Assembly (NCBI GenBank): GCA_019237595.1
Contig: JAFAGU010000217.1
Coordinates: 1 to 6,190 of the forward strand
DNA: 6,190 bases
Direction of reading: 5' to 3'
Source of the DNA: Betaproteobacteria bacterium
GTDB lineage: Bacteria > Pseudomonadota > Gammaproteobacteria > Burkholderiales > SG8-39
This document shows, piece after piece, positions 1 through 6,032 of the stretch. The notes below the pieces were generated by a model, which saw only the letters and a program-made list of their open reading frames with translations, did no database searches and was not told the origin of the DNA. Position 1 is the stretch's first letter. Every line of letters begins with the position of its first letter. Made by a program: the position numbers and the translations under genes.

Positions 1-1997
1 GCGGCCGTCGGGCCGGCGGCGCATTCCCCCGAGCCGAGCGGTTTTTCCTTGCTCGGCATCAAGATCACCTCGACGTGCGGAATTTCATCGAATCCGAGGA
101 TCGGATAGTCCTCCCAGGTCCTCGCCAGCGTGCCGGAAGCGTCCCACTTCACCGCTTCCTTGAGCGTCCAGCTCGCCGCCTGCACGATGCCGCCCTCGAC
201 CTGGTTCTTCAGCCCATCGGGATTGACCGCCTCGCCCGCGTCCACCGCCGCGACCGCGCGCAGGAGCCGGATCTTTTCCTCTACCTCGATCTCCACCATG
301 ACGGCGCAATAGGCTGAGGCATTCTTGTAGCGGCTAAAGCCGAGTCCCCGGCCAACGGATTCATTTTTTGGTTTTTCAAAGAAGGTACGCAGTTTCTCAA
401 TGACCGCGCGCGCCCTGGGATCCGATAGATGGCGGAGCCGGAATTCCGCCGGGTCGGCGCCGAGCGCGCGCGCGATCTCGTCCATCATGCTCTCGATGGC
501 GAAGACGTTCGCGTAGGCGCCGAGCGAGCGCAGCGCCGAGACGCGGAGCGGCATCTCCGCGATGAAGTGGTAGGCGACCTCCTGGTGCGGGAAGTCGTAG
601 AGGGGCACGGCGTTGCGATCGCCGCCGCCCGCGGGGAGCGGCATGTCCTGCGGCGGCGGCACGGGATGCGCCGGCTCCATCTCCCACGCGGCGAGCAGGT
701 TCACGCCCTCGCCGCGACCCGGGCGCTTGATGTGCGTGTGGCTCCAGAGCTCGTGGCGCCACTCTCCGATCTTCCCGGCGGCGTCGGTGCCGGCGGAAAT
801 CTTCACCGCCATCGCCGAGCCGTAGGGCGCGCAGGCGAGCTCCTGCTCGCGCGTCCACTGCAGGAGCACCGGCTTGCCGATCGCGCGCGCCACGAGCGCT
901 GCGTCGAGCGCTGCATCGTCCGCGCCGTTGTGGCCGTAGCAGCCGGGCCCGTCGCGATGGATCACTTCCACGTCGCGTTCGGGCATCCGGAGCGCTTTCG
1001 CAAGCTGGCCGCGCAGCATGTGCGGCCCCTGCGTGTGCGACCAGACGACGAGCTTCCCATCCTGCATCGCGGCGGCGGCGCACGAGGGACCCATGGACGC
1101 ATGGGCGATATAGGGACGGGAGTAGGTCGCCTCGAAGCGCTTTGCGACCGCGCCCGGCGTCCCCTTCTTGTGCACCAACGTCGTGGTGCTCGGCAGCGAT
1201 TGCAGGAACTGCGGAATCTCCTGCGGTGCGGGCAGGGGAGGCAGGCTCTCCCAGCGCGCCGCCTTCGTCGCAACCTCGAGCGCGCTCACCGCATGCTCCT
1301 CTCGCTCGCACGCGAGTCCGACGAAGCTGCCGTTCCTCGCGATCTCCACGCCCGGTACGGCGCGGCGGATCGCCGACTCGTCGAGCGAAAGAAGCTTGGC
1401 GCCCAGCCTCGGCGGGCGCAGCACCCGCGCATGGCGCATGCCCGGAAGCTCGATGTCGTGCAGGAACGCGCCGCCGGAAAGCTTCGCCGGCAGGTCGAGC
1501 CGTGGAAGCGCCCGCCCCACGACGCTTCGCGGCGTCGAAAGGAGCGCCGCCTTGCCGCTCGCATCGCGCGCGAGGCTCACTTGCGCCGCGAGGTCCCAGT
1601 ACGTGGTGCGCAGGTCCGTGCCCGGCACCTCGAACGTGCCGTCGACGAGGCGAAGGTCGGAGGGCGCGACTTCCAGCGCCGCCGCGGCGGCGGCGAGGAA
1701 GAGCTCGCGCACCTCCGCGCAGGCGAGCGCCATCGCCCGGCCGCCGACTTCCATGGACTGGCTGCCTGCCGTGTACCACTCGTCGGGCGAGACGCGCGTG
1801 TCGCCGACGGTAGGCGCGATGCGCTCCGGCGCGACGCCGAGCTCCTCGGCCGCGAGCTGGGCGATCGCCGTGACGATGCCCTGGCCGAGCTCCACCTTAC
1901 CGCTGTAGATGCGCACCTTGCCGCCGCGCTCGAACTTCACCCAGCGCTCGAGGCGCGGGTTCTGCTGGAGGCTCAGCGGCAGCGCGGCGTCAGCCAT
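1..1997 (-). CDS. Molybdopterin-binding large subunit of a xanthine-dehydrogenase-family (isoquinoline 1-oxidoreductase beta / nicotinate dehydrogenase B-like) hydroxylase, C-terminus off the left edge
   Basis: The open frame runs 665 codons from the ATG at 1997 to the window edge without a stop. Members of this superfamily hydroxylate heteroaromatics or oxidise aldehydes at a molybdenum-cytosine-dinucleotide site, passing electrons to a small 2Fe-2S partner. Visible marks are KVELGQG near residues 34-40, HASMGPSC, GCYGHNGADD (about 352-361), LRSLGAYANVFAIESMMDE, and GSGECAAGP at the left edge. In the last, E658 matches the catalytic glutamate of the GxGE motif. No Tat or Sec signal precedes the first domain, so it is probably cytoplasmic. 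Related single-chain beta subunits are, from memory, a little over 700 residues, so only a short tail should be missing; a C-terminal cytochrome domain as in some nicotinate dehydrogenases cannot be excluded. The ATG overlaps the upstream hydrolase stop by 8 bp and has no good Shine-Dalgarno, suggesting translational coupling. The family call is firm; the substrate is unknown. The small 2Fe-2S subunit is not upstream. Confidence 0.92.
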   Translation of the reverse strand, partial: MADAALPLSLQQNPRLERWVKFERGGKVRIYSGKVELGQGIVTAIAQLAAEELGVAPERIAPTVGDTRVSPDEWYTAGSQSMEVGGRAMALACAEVRELFLAAAAAALEVAPSDLRLVDGTFEVPGTDLRTTYWDLAAQVSLARDASGKAALLSTPRSVVGRALPRLDLPAKLSGGAFLHDIELPGMRHARVLRPPRLGAKLLSLDESAIRRAVPGVEIARNGSFVGLACEREEHAVSALEVATKAARWESLPPLPAPQEIPQFLQSLPSTTTLVHKKGTPGAVAKRFEATYSRPYIAHASMGPSCAAAAMQDGKLVVWSHTQGPHMLRGQLAKALRMPERDVEVIHRDGPGCYGHNGADDAALDAALVARAIGKPVLLQWTREQELACAPYGSAMAVKISAGTDAAGKIGEWRHELWSHTHIKRPGRGEGVNLLAAWEMEPAHPVPPPQDMPLPAGGGDRNAVPLYDFPHQEVAYHFIAEMPLRVSALRSLGAYANVFAIESMMDEIARALGADPAEFRLRHLSDPRARAVIEKLRTFFEKPKNESVGRGLGFSRYKNASAYCAVMVEIEVEEKIRLLRAVAAVDAGEAVNPDGLKNQVEGGIVQAASWTLKEAVKWDASGTLARTWEDYPILGFDEIPHVEVILMPSKEKPLGSGECAAGPTA
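1990..1997 (-). other. 8-bp stop/start overlap (hydrolase to molybdenum hydroxylase)
   Basis: The shared bases read ATGGCTGA on the minus strand: the ATG opens the oxidoreductase and the TGA closes the hydrolase. With no clear Shine-Dalgarno upstream, the oxidoreductase probably depends on translation of the hydrolase. Confidence 0.88.
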
Positions 1998-2760
1998 GCG
2001 GCGCGTCGAGGAATTCCATCATGAAGGCGACGAGCGCCTGCGGCTGCTCGAGCATCGGGCAGTGGCCGGAGTCCGGGATCTCGCGGTAGCGCGCGCGCGG
2101 GATTTTCGCCGCGAGCTCTCGCGCAAGCGCGGGCGGCGTCGTCTGGTCGAGCGCGCCGCACATCACGAGCGTGGGCTTCTCGAGCGACGCAAGCCGCGGC
2201 GTCAGATCCATCTCGGCGAGCGCAAGGCAGGCGCGGGCGAAGCAGGCGGCATCGACGGTTTTGAGGTGCTGCTTCCTCTCCATGACCGACTGCGGATATT
2301 TTTCTTGAAAACCGGGTGGCAGCATCCTTCCAATGGCAGTATCGAGAACGGCCTCCATGCCCTTGGAGCGCACGGCCTGCGCCATGTTGCGGAAGGGCGC
2401 GCGCGCGGGCTCCGGGAAGGCGGCGAGGGCGTCGGCGACGACGAGCGGCCCGAACTCCGCGCCGTGGTCGAGCGCGAGCTGCAGCGCGACGAAGGCGCCG
2501 AAGCCGTTGCCGAAAACCTCGGTCCCGGGCGAGAGCTTGAGCTCGCGCATGACGTTCGCCACGTGCGCCGCGTGCTCGGCGAGCGAATTCAGCTCCACGG
2601 GGGCGGACTTGCCGAAGCCGGGGAGGTTGATGCGCGTCACGCGCCGCGTGCGCGCCAGCCCGGGCACGACGCCGTCGAAGACGGTGAGCTCCGTCAGAAG
2701 CGAGTGAATCAAGAGGAGATCGGGGCCAGCGCCTTGCTGGTCGATCTCGACTGCTCTCAT
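1990..2760 (-). CDS. Alpha/beta-hydrolase-fold protein lacking the nucleophilic serine
   Basis: This 256-residue protein has the usual length and layout of single-domain alpha/beta hydrolases. LLLIHSLLTE (15-24) sits in the oxyanion-loop position, NLPGFGKS (45-52) follows, the nucleophile-elbow region is at 82-90, the acid is D205 in GALDQTTPP, and the histidine is H233 in DSGHCPMLEQP. The elbow reads FGNGFGAF, so the nucleophile is glycine (G86, codon GGC at 2503-2505), and no serine or cysteine lies nearby to replace it. The oxyanion loop reads HS where HG is common. It may be a non-hydrolytic or nucleophile-independent family member, as known for some alpha/beta-fold dioxygenases, lyases and receptors; its reaction cannot be assigned. 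The ATG at 2760 is chosen because it forms an ATGA overlap with the binding-protein stop and gives a normal N-terminus; the frame stays open further upstream only as a shadow of that gene. It also overlaps the downstream oxidoreductase by 8 bp. No signal peptide, so probably cytoplasmic. Confidence 0.93.
   Translation of the reverse strand: MRAVEIDQQGAGPDLLLIHSLLTELTVFDGVVPGLARTRRVTRINLPGFGKSAPVELNSLAEHAAHVANVMRELKLSPGTEVFGNGFGAFVALQLALDHGAEFGPLVVADALAAFPEPARAPFRNMAQAVRSKGMEAVLDTAIGRMLPPGFQEKYPQSVMERKQHLKTVDAACFARACLALAEMDLTPRLASLEKPTLVMCGALDQTTPPALARELAAKIPRARYREIPDSGHCPMLEQPQALVAFMMEFLDAPHG
2757..2760 (-). other. ATGA stop/start overlap (binding protein to hydrolase)
   Basis: The TGA of the binding-protein gene (2759-2757) and the ATG of the hydrolase gene (2760-2758) share bases. 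Such overlaps are typical of translational coupling. The only purine-rich stretch before this ATG is a weak GGA, which fits reinitiation. Confidence 0.9.
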
Positions 2761-3986
2761 GGTTCCAGGTTTTTCGCTGGAGGATAATCCCTGGAGTAGA
2801 CCGGATTGGAAAGAAAGGTCTTGACGTCGAAGCTCCAGAACTGGCTCACATTCGGGTAGGTGGCGACGATGGTGTTCACGAGCTGGCCGTTCTTGCGCTC
2901 CACCTTGCGCACGTAGATGTTGAGGACGGGCTTGCCGTACTCGTCGATCTTGATGGGACCGACCGGGCTGTCGGCGAGGCTCGTGTTGTGGAGCGCCTTC
3001 ACGAAGGCCGCCTTGTCCTCGAACTTGCCATCGATGGATTTGAGCGCCGCCTCGAGGAACATCCCGGCGACGTACGTGCCGGCGGTGTAGAAGCCGGGCG
3101 TCACCTTGTATTCCTTCTGCACGGCCTCGACGAAGCGGCGGTTCGCGGCCGATTCGTTGGCCGCCGAATACCAGCTGGCGGAGTAGACGCCGAGCGCCTC
3201 GTCGCCCATGTTGCGAAGCACGCCTTCGTCCACGCACGTCGGGTTGCCGAAGACCGGCGCCTTGAAGCCGTAGTCGGCGTAGGCCTTGAGGAAGCGCACG
3301 CCGTTGATGCCGGCGAAGCCGGCGTAGACGCCGTCCACGTTCTGCTTGAGCTGCCCGAGGTAGGGACCGTACTCCGGGACGTTGAGCGCCGGCCAGAGCT
3401 TCTGCACCACCTTGCCGCCGTCGCCTTCGAAGGCGGCGAGGAAGCCCGCCGCGCCCTCGTGGCCGTAGGTGAAGTCGTCGGCGACCATGGCGAGGCGCTT
3501 CACGCCGAGCTTCTTCGCCGCGAAGTCGCCCAGGACGTGCATCGGCTGCGCCGCCGTGCCCATGGCGTGCACCACGTAGTCGTTCTGCTTCTGCTGCGCG
3601 AGGTCCTTCTGTGCCGCCGAGGTGGGCGTGATGAGCGGCACCTGCGCCTGCCTGATGTAGTCGTCTATCGCGAGCGCCTCGAAGGTCGCGAGCGGGCCGA
3701 TGATGACGTGCACGCGGTTCTTTTCCGCGAGCTCCTGGGTCTTCGTCTTCGCCTGCGGCGGCGAGCCCGCCGTGTCCACCGCGAAGAGCTCGACCTTGCG
3801 TCCCGCGAGCGTGTAGTTCCGCTCCTTGAGGAAGAGCTCGATTCCCTGCTCCATCTGCTTCCCGCCCGCCGCGAGCGGGCCCGTGCGGACCGTAAGGAAG
3901 CCAAGTCTTAGCGGTTCGGCCTGGGAAAAAGTTTCTCCGGCAAAGACGAATACAAGAAAAAACGCTGCAAGCGCGATGCGTTTCAT
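2757..3986 (-). CDS. ABC transporter periplasmic substrate-binding protein (branched-chain amino-acid / LivK type, Peripla_BP_6 family)
   Basis: This 409-residue secreted protein should deliver a small ligand to an inner-membrane ABC permease. MKR plus a hydrophobic stretch ending FSQA predicts Sec cleavage after residue 23. There is no lipobox cysteine, so it should be free in the periplasm. The mature part has the two-lobed type I binding-protein layout: LRLGFLTVRTGPLAAGGKQMEQGIELF (in part, 26-52), the HVIIGPLATFEA segment (93-104), VPLITPTSAAQ (116-126), VKRLAMVADDFTYGHEGAAGF (in part, 162-182), a second-lobe segment with GVYAGFAGINGVRFLKA, and KIDEYGKPVLNIYV (346-359). Homologues often sit beside aromatic-compound catabolic genes and bind aromatic acids or amino acids; the ligand here is not predictable. 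No permease or ATPase gene is in the window, so it may borrow a transporter or the rest lies elsewhere. The ATG at 3986 is supported by the signal peptide and a strong GGAGGAGG at 3991-3998. The frame is open further upstream, but only as a shadow of the DUF4124 gene. Confidence 0.95.
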   Translation of the reverse strand: MKRIALAAFFLVFVFAGETFSQAEPLRLGFLTVRTGPLAAGGKQMEQGIELFLKERNYTLAGRKVELFAVDTAGSPPQAKTKTQELAEKNRVHVIIGPLATFEALAIDDYIRQAQVPLITPTSAAQKDLAQQKQNDYVVHAMGTAAQPMHVLGDFAAKKLGVKRLAMVADDFTYGHEGAAGFLAAFEGDGGKVVQKLWPALNVPEYGPYLGQLKQNVDGVYAGFAGINGVRFLKAYADYGFKAPVFGNPTCVDEGVLRNMGDEALGVYSASWYSAANESAANRRFVEAVQKEYKVTPGFYTAGTYVAGMFLEAALKSIDGKFEDKAAFVKALHNTSLADSPVGPIKIDEYGKPVLNIYVRKVERKNGQLVNTIVATYPNVSQFWSFDVKTFLSNPVYSRDYPPAKNLEP

Positions 3987-3989
3987 CGA

Positions 3990-4010
3990 CCCTCCTCCGG
4001 CGGGGGAGGG
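3990..4010 (-). promoter_or_regulatory. Hairpin containing the ribosome-binding site of the binding-protein gene
   Basis: In the minus-strand RNA, CCCUCCCCC (4010-4002) can pair with GGAGGAGGG (3998-3990) around a 3-nt loop GCC. This gives eight G-C/A-U pairs and one C-A mismatch. The 3' arm is the Shine-Dalgarno itself, four bases before the ATG. There is no U-run after it, so it is not an ordinary intrinsic terminator. The complementarity is seen directly; that it controls translation is inference, since purine-rich ribosome-binding sites in GC-rich DNA can pair by chance. Confidence 0.5.
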
Positions 4011-4021
4011 TAGCAGAACTT

Positions 4022-4480
4022 CTAGTGGAAGGAGCGCCGGTGCGGGTGCGTGCCGACGAAACGAGTGGGCACGATTCTCGTCGGGATGATCGCGAAGGCC
4101 GGGTAGTACGGATACGACGGGTAGAAATCCGGCGGGTAGGGGTTGTAGCCGCTGCTCGCCGGCGCGGTTGTGTAGTAGCCCTGCACCGGCACCGGCCGCG
4201 GCGGATTGGCCTTCGCCTGCGCGAGCTGCCACTCGAGGTTGGCGATGCGCTGCTCGAGGTCGCGCTTCTTCTGCGCTTCGGCGGCGGCGAGCTGCTCCGG
4301 GGTGGGATTGAGCGCCTTCTCGTCGGCCATCACGACCTGGACCTTCTTCGCCCTGGGCGGCGGCGGGGAGTTGGAGTACACCGTGCGGCCGTCGTCGTCG
4401 ATCCACTTGTAGACCGCAGCCTGGGCGGCATGGGAAGCAAGCCCGAGGAGAAGCGACAGCGCGAGAACACTGAAGCGCAT
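4022..4480 (-). CDS. Secreted DUF4124 domain protein with coiled-coil and Pro/Tyr-rich tail
   Basis: This 152-residue protein has a signal peptide (MRFSVLALSLLLGLASHAAQA, cut near residue 21). A short DUF4124-type domain follows, recognised by AVYKWIDDDGRTVYSNSPPP (22-41), then a charged helix likely to form a coiled coil (about 59-91, with QRIANLEWQLAQAKA). The tail is rich in Pro and Tyr (about 101-130) and ends in HPHRRSFH. DUF4124 proteins are common in beta- and gammaproteobacterial envelopes and their role is unknown; I assign none. An in-frame ATG at 4510 would add ten residues (MRGGLDCRSL), but that version starts with an untypical signal peptide and its AGGGA lies flush against the ATG. 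I prefer 4480, although it also lacks a clear ribosome-binding site. The gene lies 51 bp after the P450 stop and 35 bp before the binding-protein start, on the same strand with no obvious terminator, so it could be cotranscribed. Functionally it looks like a passenger between the metabolic genes. Confidence 0.85.
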   Translation of the reverse strand: MRFSVLALSLLLGLASHAAQAAVYKWIDDDGRTVYSNSPPPPRAKKVQVVMADEKALNPTPEQLAAAEAQKKRDLEQRIANLEWQLAQAKANPPRPVPVQGYYTTAPASSGYNPYPPDFYPSYPYYPAFAIIPTRIVPTRFVGTHPHRRSFH

Positions 4481-4531
4481 AAGGCTGCGACAGTCTAATC
4501 CGCCGCGCATTCCCTGTCTCTATGTAACAAG

Positions 4532-5956
4532 CTATTTCCGCCGCGAAAGCTTGAGGCGCAGGCCCACCGGCGCCATCGTCAGGTGCAGCGCCTCGCGCGC
4601 CTCGCCGCCGTCGGGGGTCTCGACCGAGGCGACGTCGAAGCCGGCGAAGAGCATGGCCATCACCATTTTCATCTCCTGCATGGCGAGATAACGTCCCGGG
4701 CAGAGGCGAGGCCCGGCTCCGAAGGGCATGGCGACGCGCTTTGCGGAGGAGGGCGCCGCGATGCCGGATTCCTTGCCAGCTTCGAGCCAGCGCTCCGGGT
4801 GGAACGCTGCTGCGTCGCGGAAATGGCGCTCATCCGTGGGCGCCGGACGCATGAGGAGGAGGACGAGGTGGCCCTTCGGCACGCGGATGCCAGCCACCAC
4901 GCTGTCTCGCGCCGCCTGGTTGACGATGATCGGCGCCACCGGCTTGAGCCGCATCGTCTCGTTCATGCACGCATCCACGTAGGCGAGCTTGCCGATCTGC
5001 TCGAGCGTCGGCAGCCGCGCTTCGCCGAGCAGGCCGCGCACCTCTTCGGTCGCGCGTCGCGCCGCCTCGGGATGGCGCGAGAGGAGGTAGATCATCCACG
5101 CAAGCGTGTTCGCGGTCGTGTCCTCGCCCGCGAGGAGCATGGTGAGAACGTTGCCCGCGACATCCTCGTCGGTGAGGCCGCTCCCTTCGCTGTCGCGCGC
5201 GACGATCATCGCCTCGATGAGATTCTGCGGATCGGCGCGCAGGGTCGGATTCGCCTCCAGCCGGGCGCGCGCCTGCGCGATGAAGCCTTCCACCGCGACG
5301 CGCAGCGCCTCCAGGTGGCGGGCGCGCTCGCGCCGCGCAGGCAGGAAGGGAAGCTTGAGCTCGGGAAAGGGCGAGAGCACGCGCTTGAAGAGCGCCGGCA
5401 GAACCTTGTCGAGGTGCTGCTGGATCACCTCGCGGTCGGACTCGATGGTGTTGATGTCGGCGCCGAAGGCGAGGCCCGCGGTCACGTCGACCGTGTAGCG
5501 CATGAGGTCGGATTGCAATTCGATTTCCCGGCCCGCCTCCGCGGCGCGCACCCAGCGCCTCGCGAAGCGCTCGGTCACCTTTACGAGCGTCGGGAAGTAC
5601 GCCTTGATGTGCGCCGGGTCGAAGCCTGCCATCACCATCGGCCGCTGGCGCTTCCAGTGCGCGCCGTTCGACGAGAAGAGGCCGCCGAAGCCCATCTCGC
5701 GCGAGATGCGCTCGAGGCGCTCGGTGCGCTGGAAGCCCTCGGGCCGGTCGCGCAGCACCGACGCGATCGCCTCGGCATCGGCGATGGCGAGGAAGCGGCG
5801 GCTCCCGAGCCGGAAGCGGAAGAAGTCCCCGTACTGCGCGCGCCATTTCTCCGCCACCGTGTGCAGCCGCACCGGGCTCACCTGCAGCGCATTGCCCAGC
5901 ACCGGCAGCCCCGGCGGGCCCGGCAGCTCGGCGATTTCGCAAAGGGGAGCATTCAT
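4532..5956 (-). CDS. Cytochrome P450 monooxygenase (soluble bacterial type)
   Basis: This 474-residue haem-thiolate monooxygenase carries every P450 signature. LPGPPGLPVLGN (11-22) is the proline-rich start. W101 and R105 in WKRQRP are the C-helix haem-propionate contact. AGEDTT (276-281) is the I-helix oxygen-activation motif, E333/R336 form the K-helix ExxR pair, and PERW (387-390) is the meander. FGAGPRLCPG (412-421) has C419 as the axial haem ligand (codon at 4700-4702). There is no N-terminal membrane anchor, so it should be cytoplasmic. No ferredoxin, ferredoxin reductase or fused reductase domain is in the window, so its electron donor must come from elsewhere. The overall pattern is closer to the CYP4/CYP102-like long bacterial P450s than to camphor-type CYP101, but I cannot name a CYP family or substrate. 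The ATG at 5956 gives a normal N-terminus. The frame stays open to about 6175, but that part reads against the divergent gene and is Arg-rich. The start has no strong Shine-Dalgarno. Confidence 0.95.
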   Translation of the reverse strand: MNAPLCEIAELPGPPGLPVLGNALQVSPVRLHTVAEKWRAQYGDFFRFRLGSRRFLAIADAEAIASVLRDRPEGFQRTERLERISREMGFGGLFSSNGAHWKRQRPMVMAGFDPAHIKAYFPTLVKVTERFARRWVRAAEAGREIELQSDLMRYTVDVTAGLAFGADINTIESDREVIQQHLDKVLPALFKRVLSPFPELKLPFLPARRERARHLEALRVAVEGFIAQARARLEANPTLRADPQNLIEAMIVARDSEGSGLTDEDVAGNVLTMLLAGEDTTANTLAWMIYLLSRHPEAARRATEEVRGLLGEARLPTLEQIGKLAYVDACMNETMRLKPVAPIIVNQAARDSVVAGIRVPKGHLVLLLMRPAPTDERHFRDAAAFHPERWLEAGKESGIAAPSSAKRVAMPFGAGPRLCPGRYLAMQEMKMVMAMLFAGFDVASVETPDGGEAREALHLTMAPVGLRLKLSRRK

Positions 5957-6032
5957 CGCGGCTATCTTACCCGGTAGACTTTTTGAGCCCTGAGAGCGAG
6001 CCGCATAGGCGACTAGACAAGACCAGACAAAG
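5957..6032. promoter_or_regulatory. Divergent intergenic control region between P450 and racemase-fold gene
   Basis: These 76 bp separate two divergent start codons and must hold, or lie next to, the promoters for both. Visible elements are a short inverted repeat TACC-C-GGTA (5968-5976) and an imperfect tandem direct repeat GACTAGACAA / GACCAGACAA (6011-6030) ending just before the plus-strand ATG. A TTGAGC (5983-5988) could be a -35 for the plus strand, but no convincing -10 follows at the right spacing. I see no confident sigma-70 promoter on either strand and no regulator gene within the window. Confidence 0.5.
6011..6030 (+). repeat. Tandem 10-bp direct repeat before the divergent gene
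   Basis: GACTAGACAA is followed at once by GACCAGACAA, identical at nine of ten positions. The second copy ends two bases before the ATG at 6033, where a ribosome-binding site would normally lie, and neither copy resembles a strong Shine-Dalgarno. It may be a regulator site or chance in a short interval. Confidence 0.45.

Noticed and set aside
397..1779. Long open frame on the minus strand (about 460 codons)
   Set aside because: Its product is Arg/Ala/Gly/Pro-rich low-complexity sequence with no domain. It is an out-of-frame shadow of the molybdopterin subunit, which reads uninterrupted in another minus frame with all family motifs.
429..2024. 531-codon open frame on the plus strand, antisense to the molybdopterin gene
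   Set aside because: Its composition is dominated by Arg, Ala, His, Leu and Glu as expected for the complement of a GC-rich gene, with no recognisable motif. The opposite strand has clear homology-type motifs across the same bases.
2988..3911. 307-codon open frame on the plus strand, antisense to the binding-protein gene
   Set aside because: It is Val/Glu/Arg/His-rich mirror composition without motifs; the binding protein on the other strand explains the bases fully.
3990..4010. Intrinsic terminator between the DUF4124 and binding-protein genes
   Set aside because: A GC-rich hairpin is present, but neither strand has a U-run after it, and on the minus strand it ends just before a start codon.
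4481..4531. Promoter or terminator between the P450 and DUF4124 genes
   Set aside because: Only a weak 5-bp inverted repeat (GACAG/CTGTC, long loop) and no convincing -35/-10 pair are visible, so I do not claim either element.
4583..5977. 464-codon open frame on the plus strand, antisense to the P450 gene
   Set aside because: It covers almost exactly the P450 gene, has low-complexity Arg/His/Glu-rich content, and no domain. Long antisense frames are common opposite GC-rich coding sequence.
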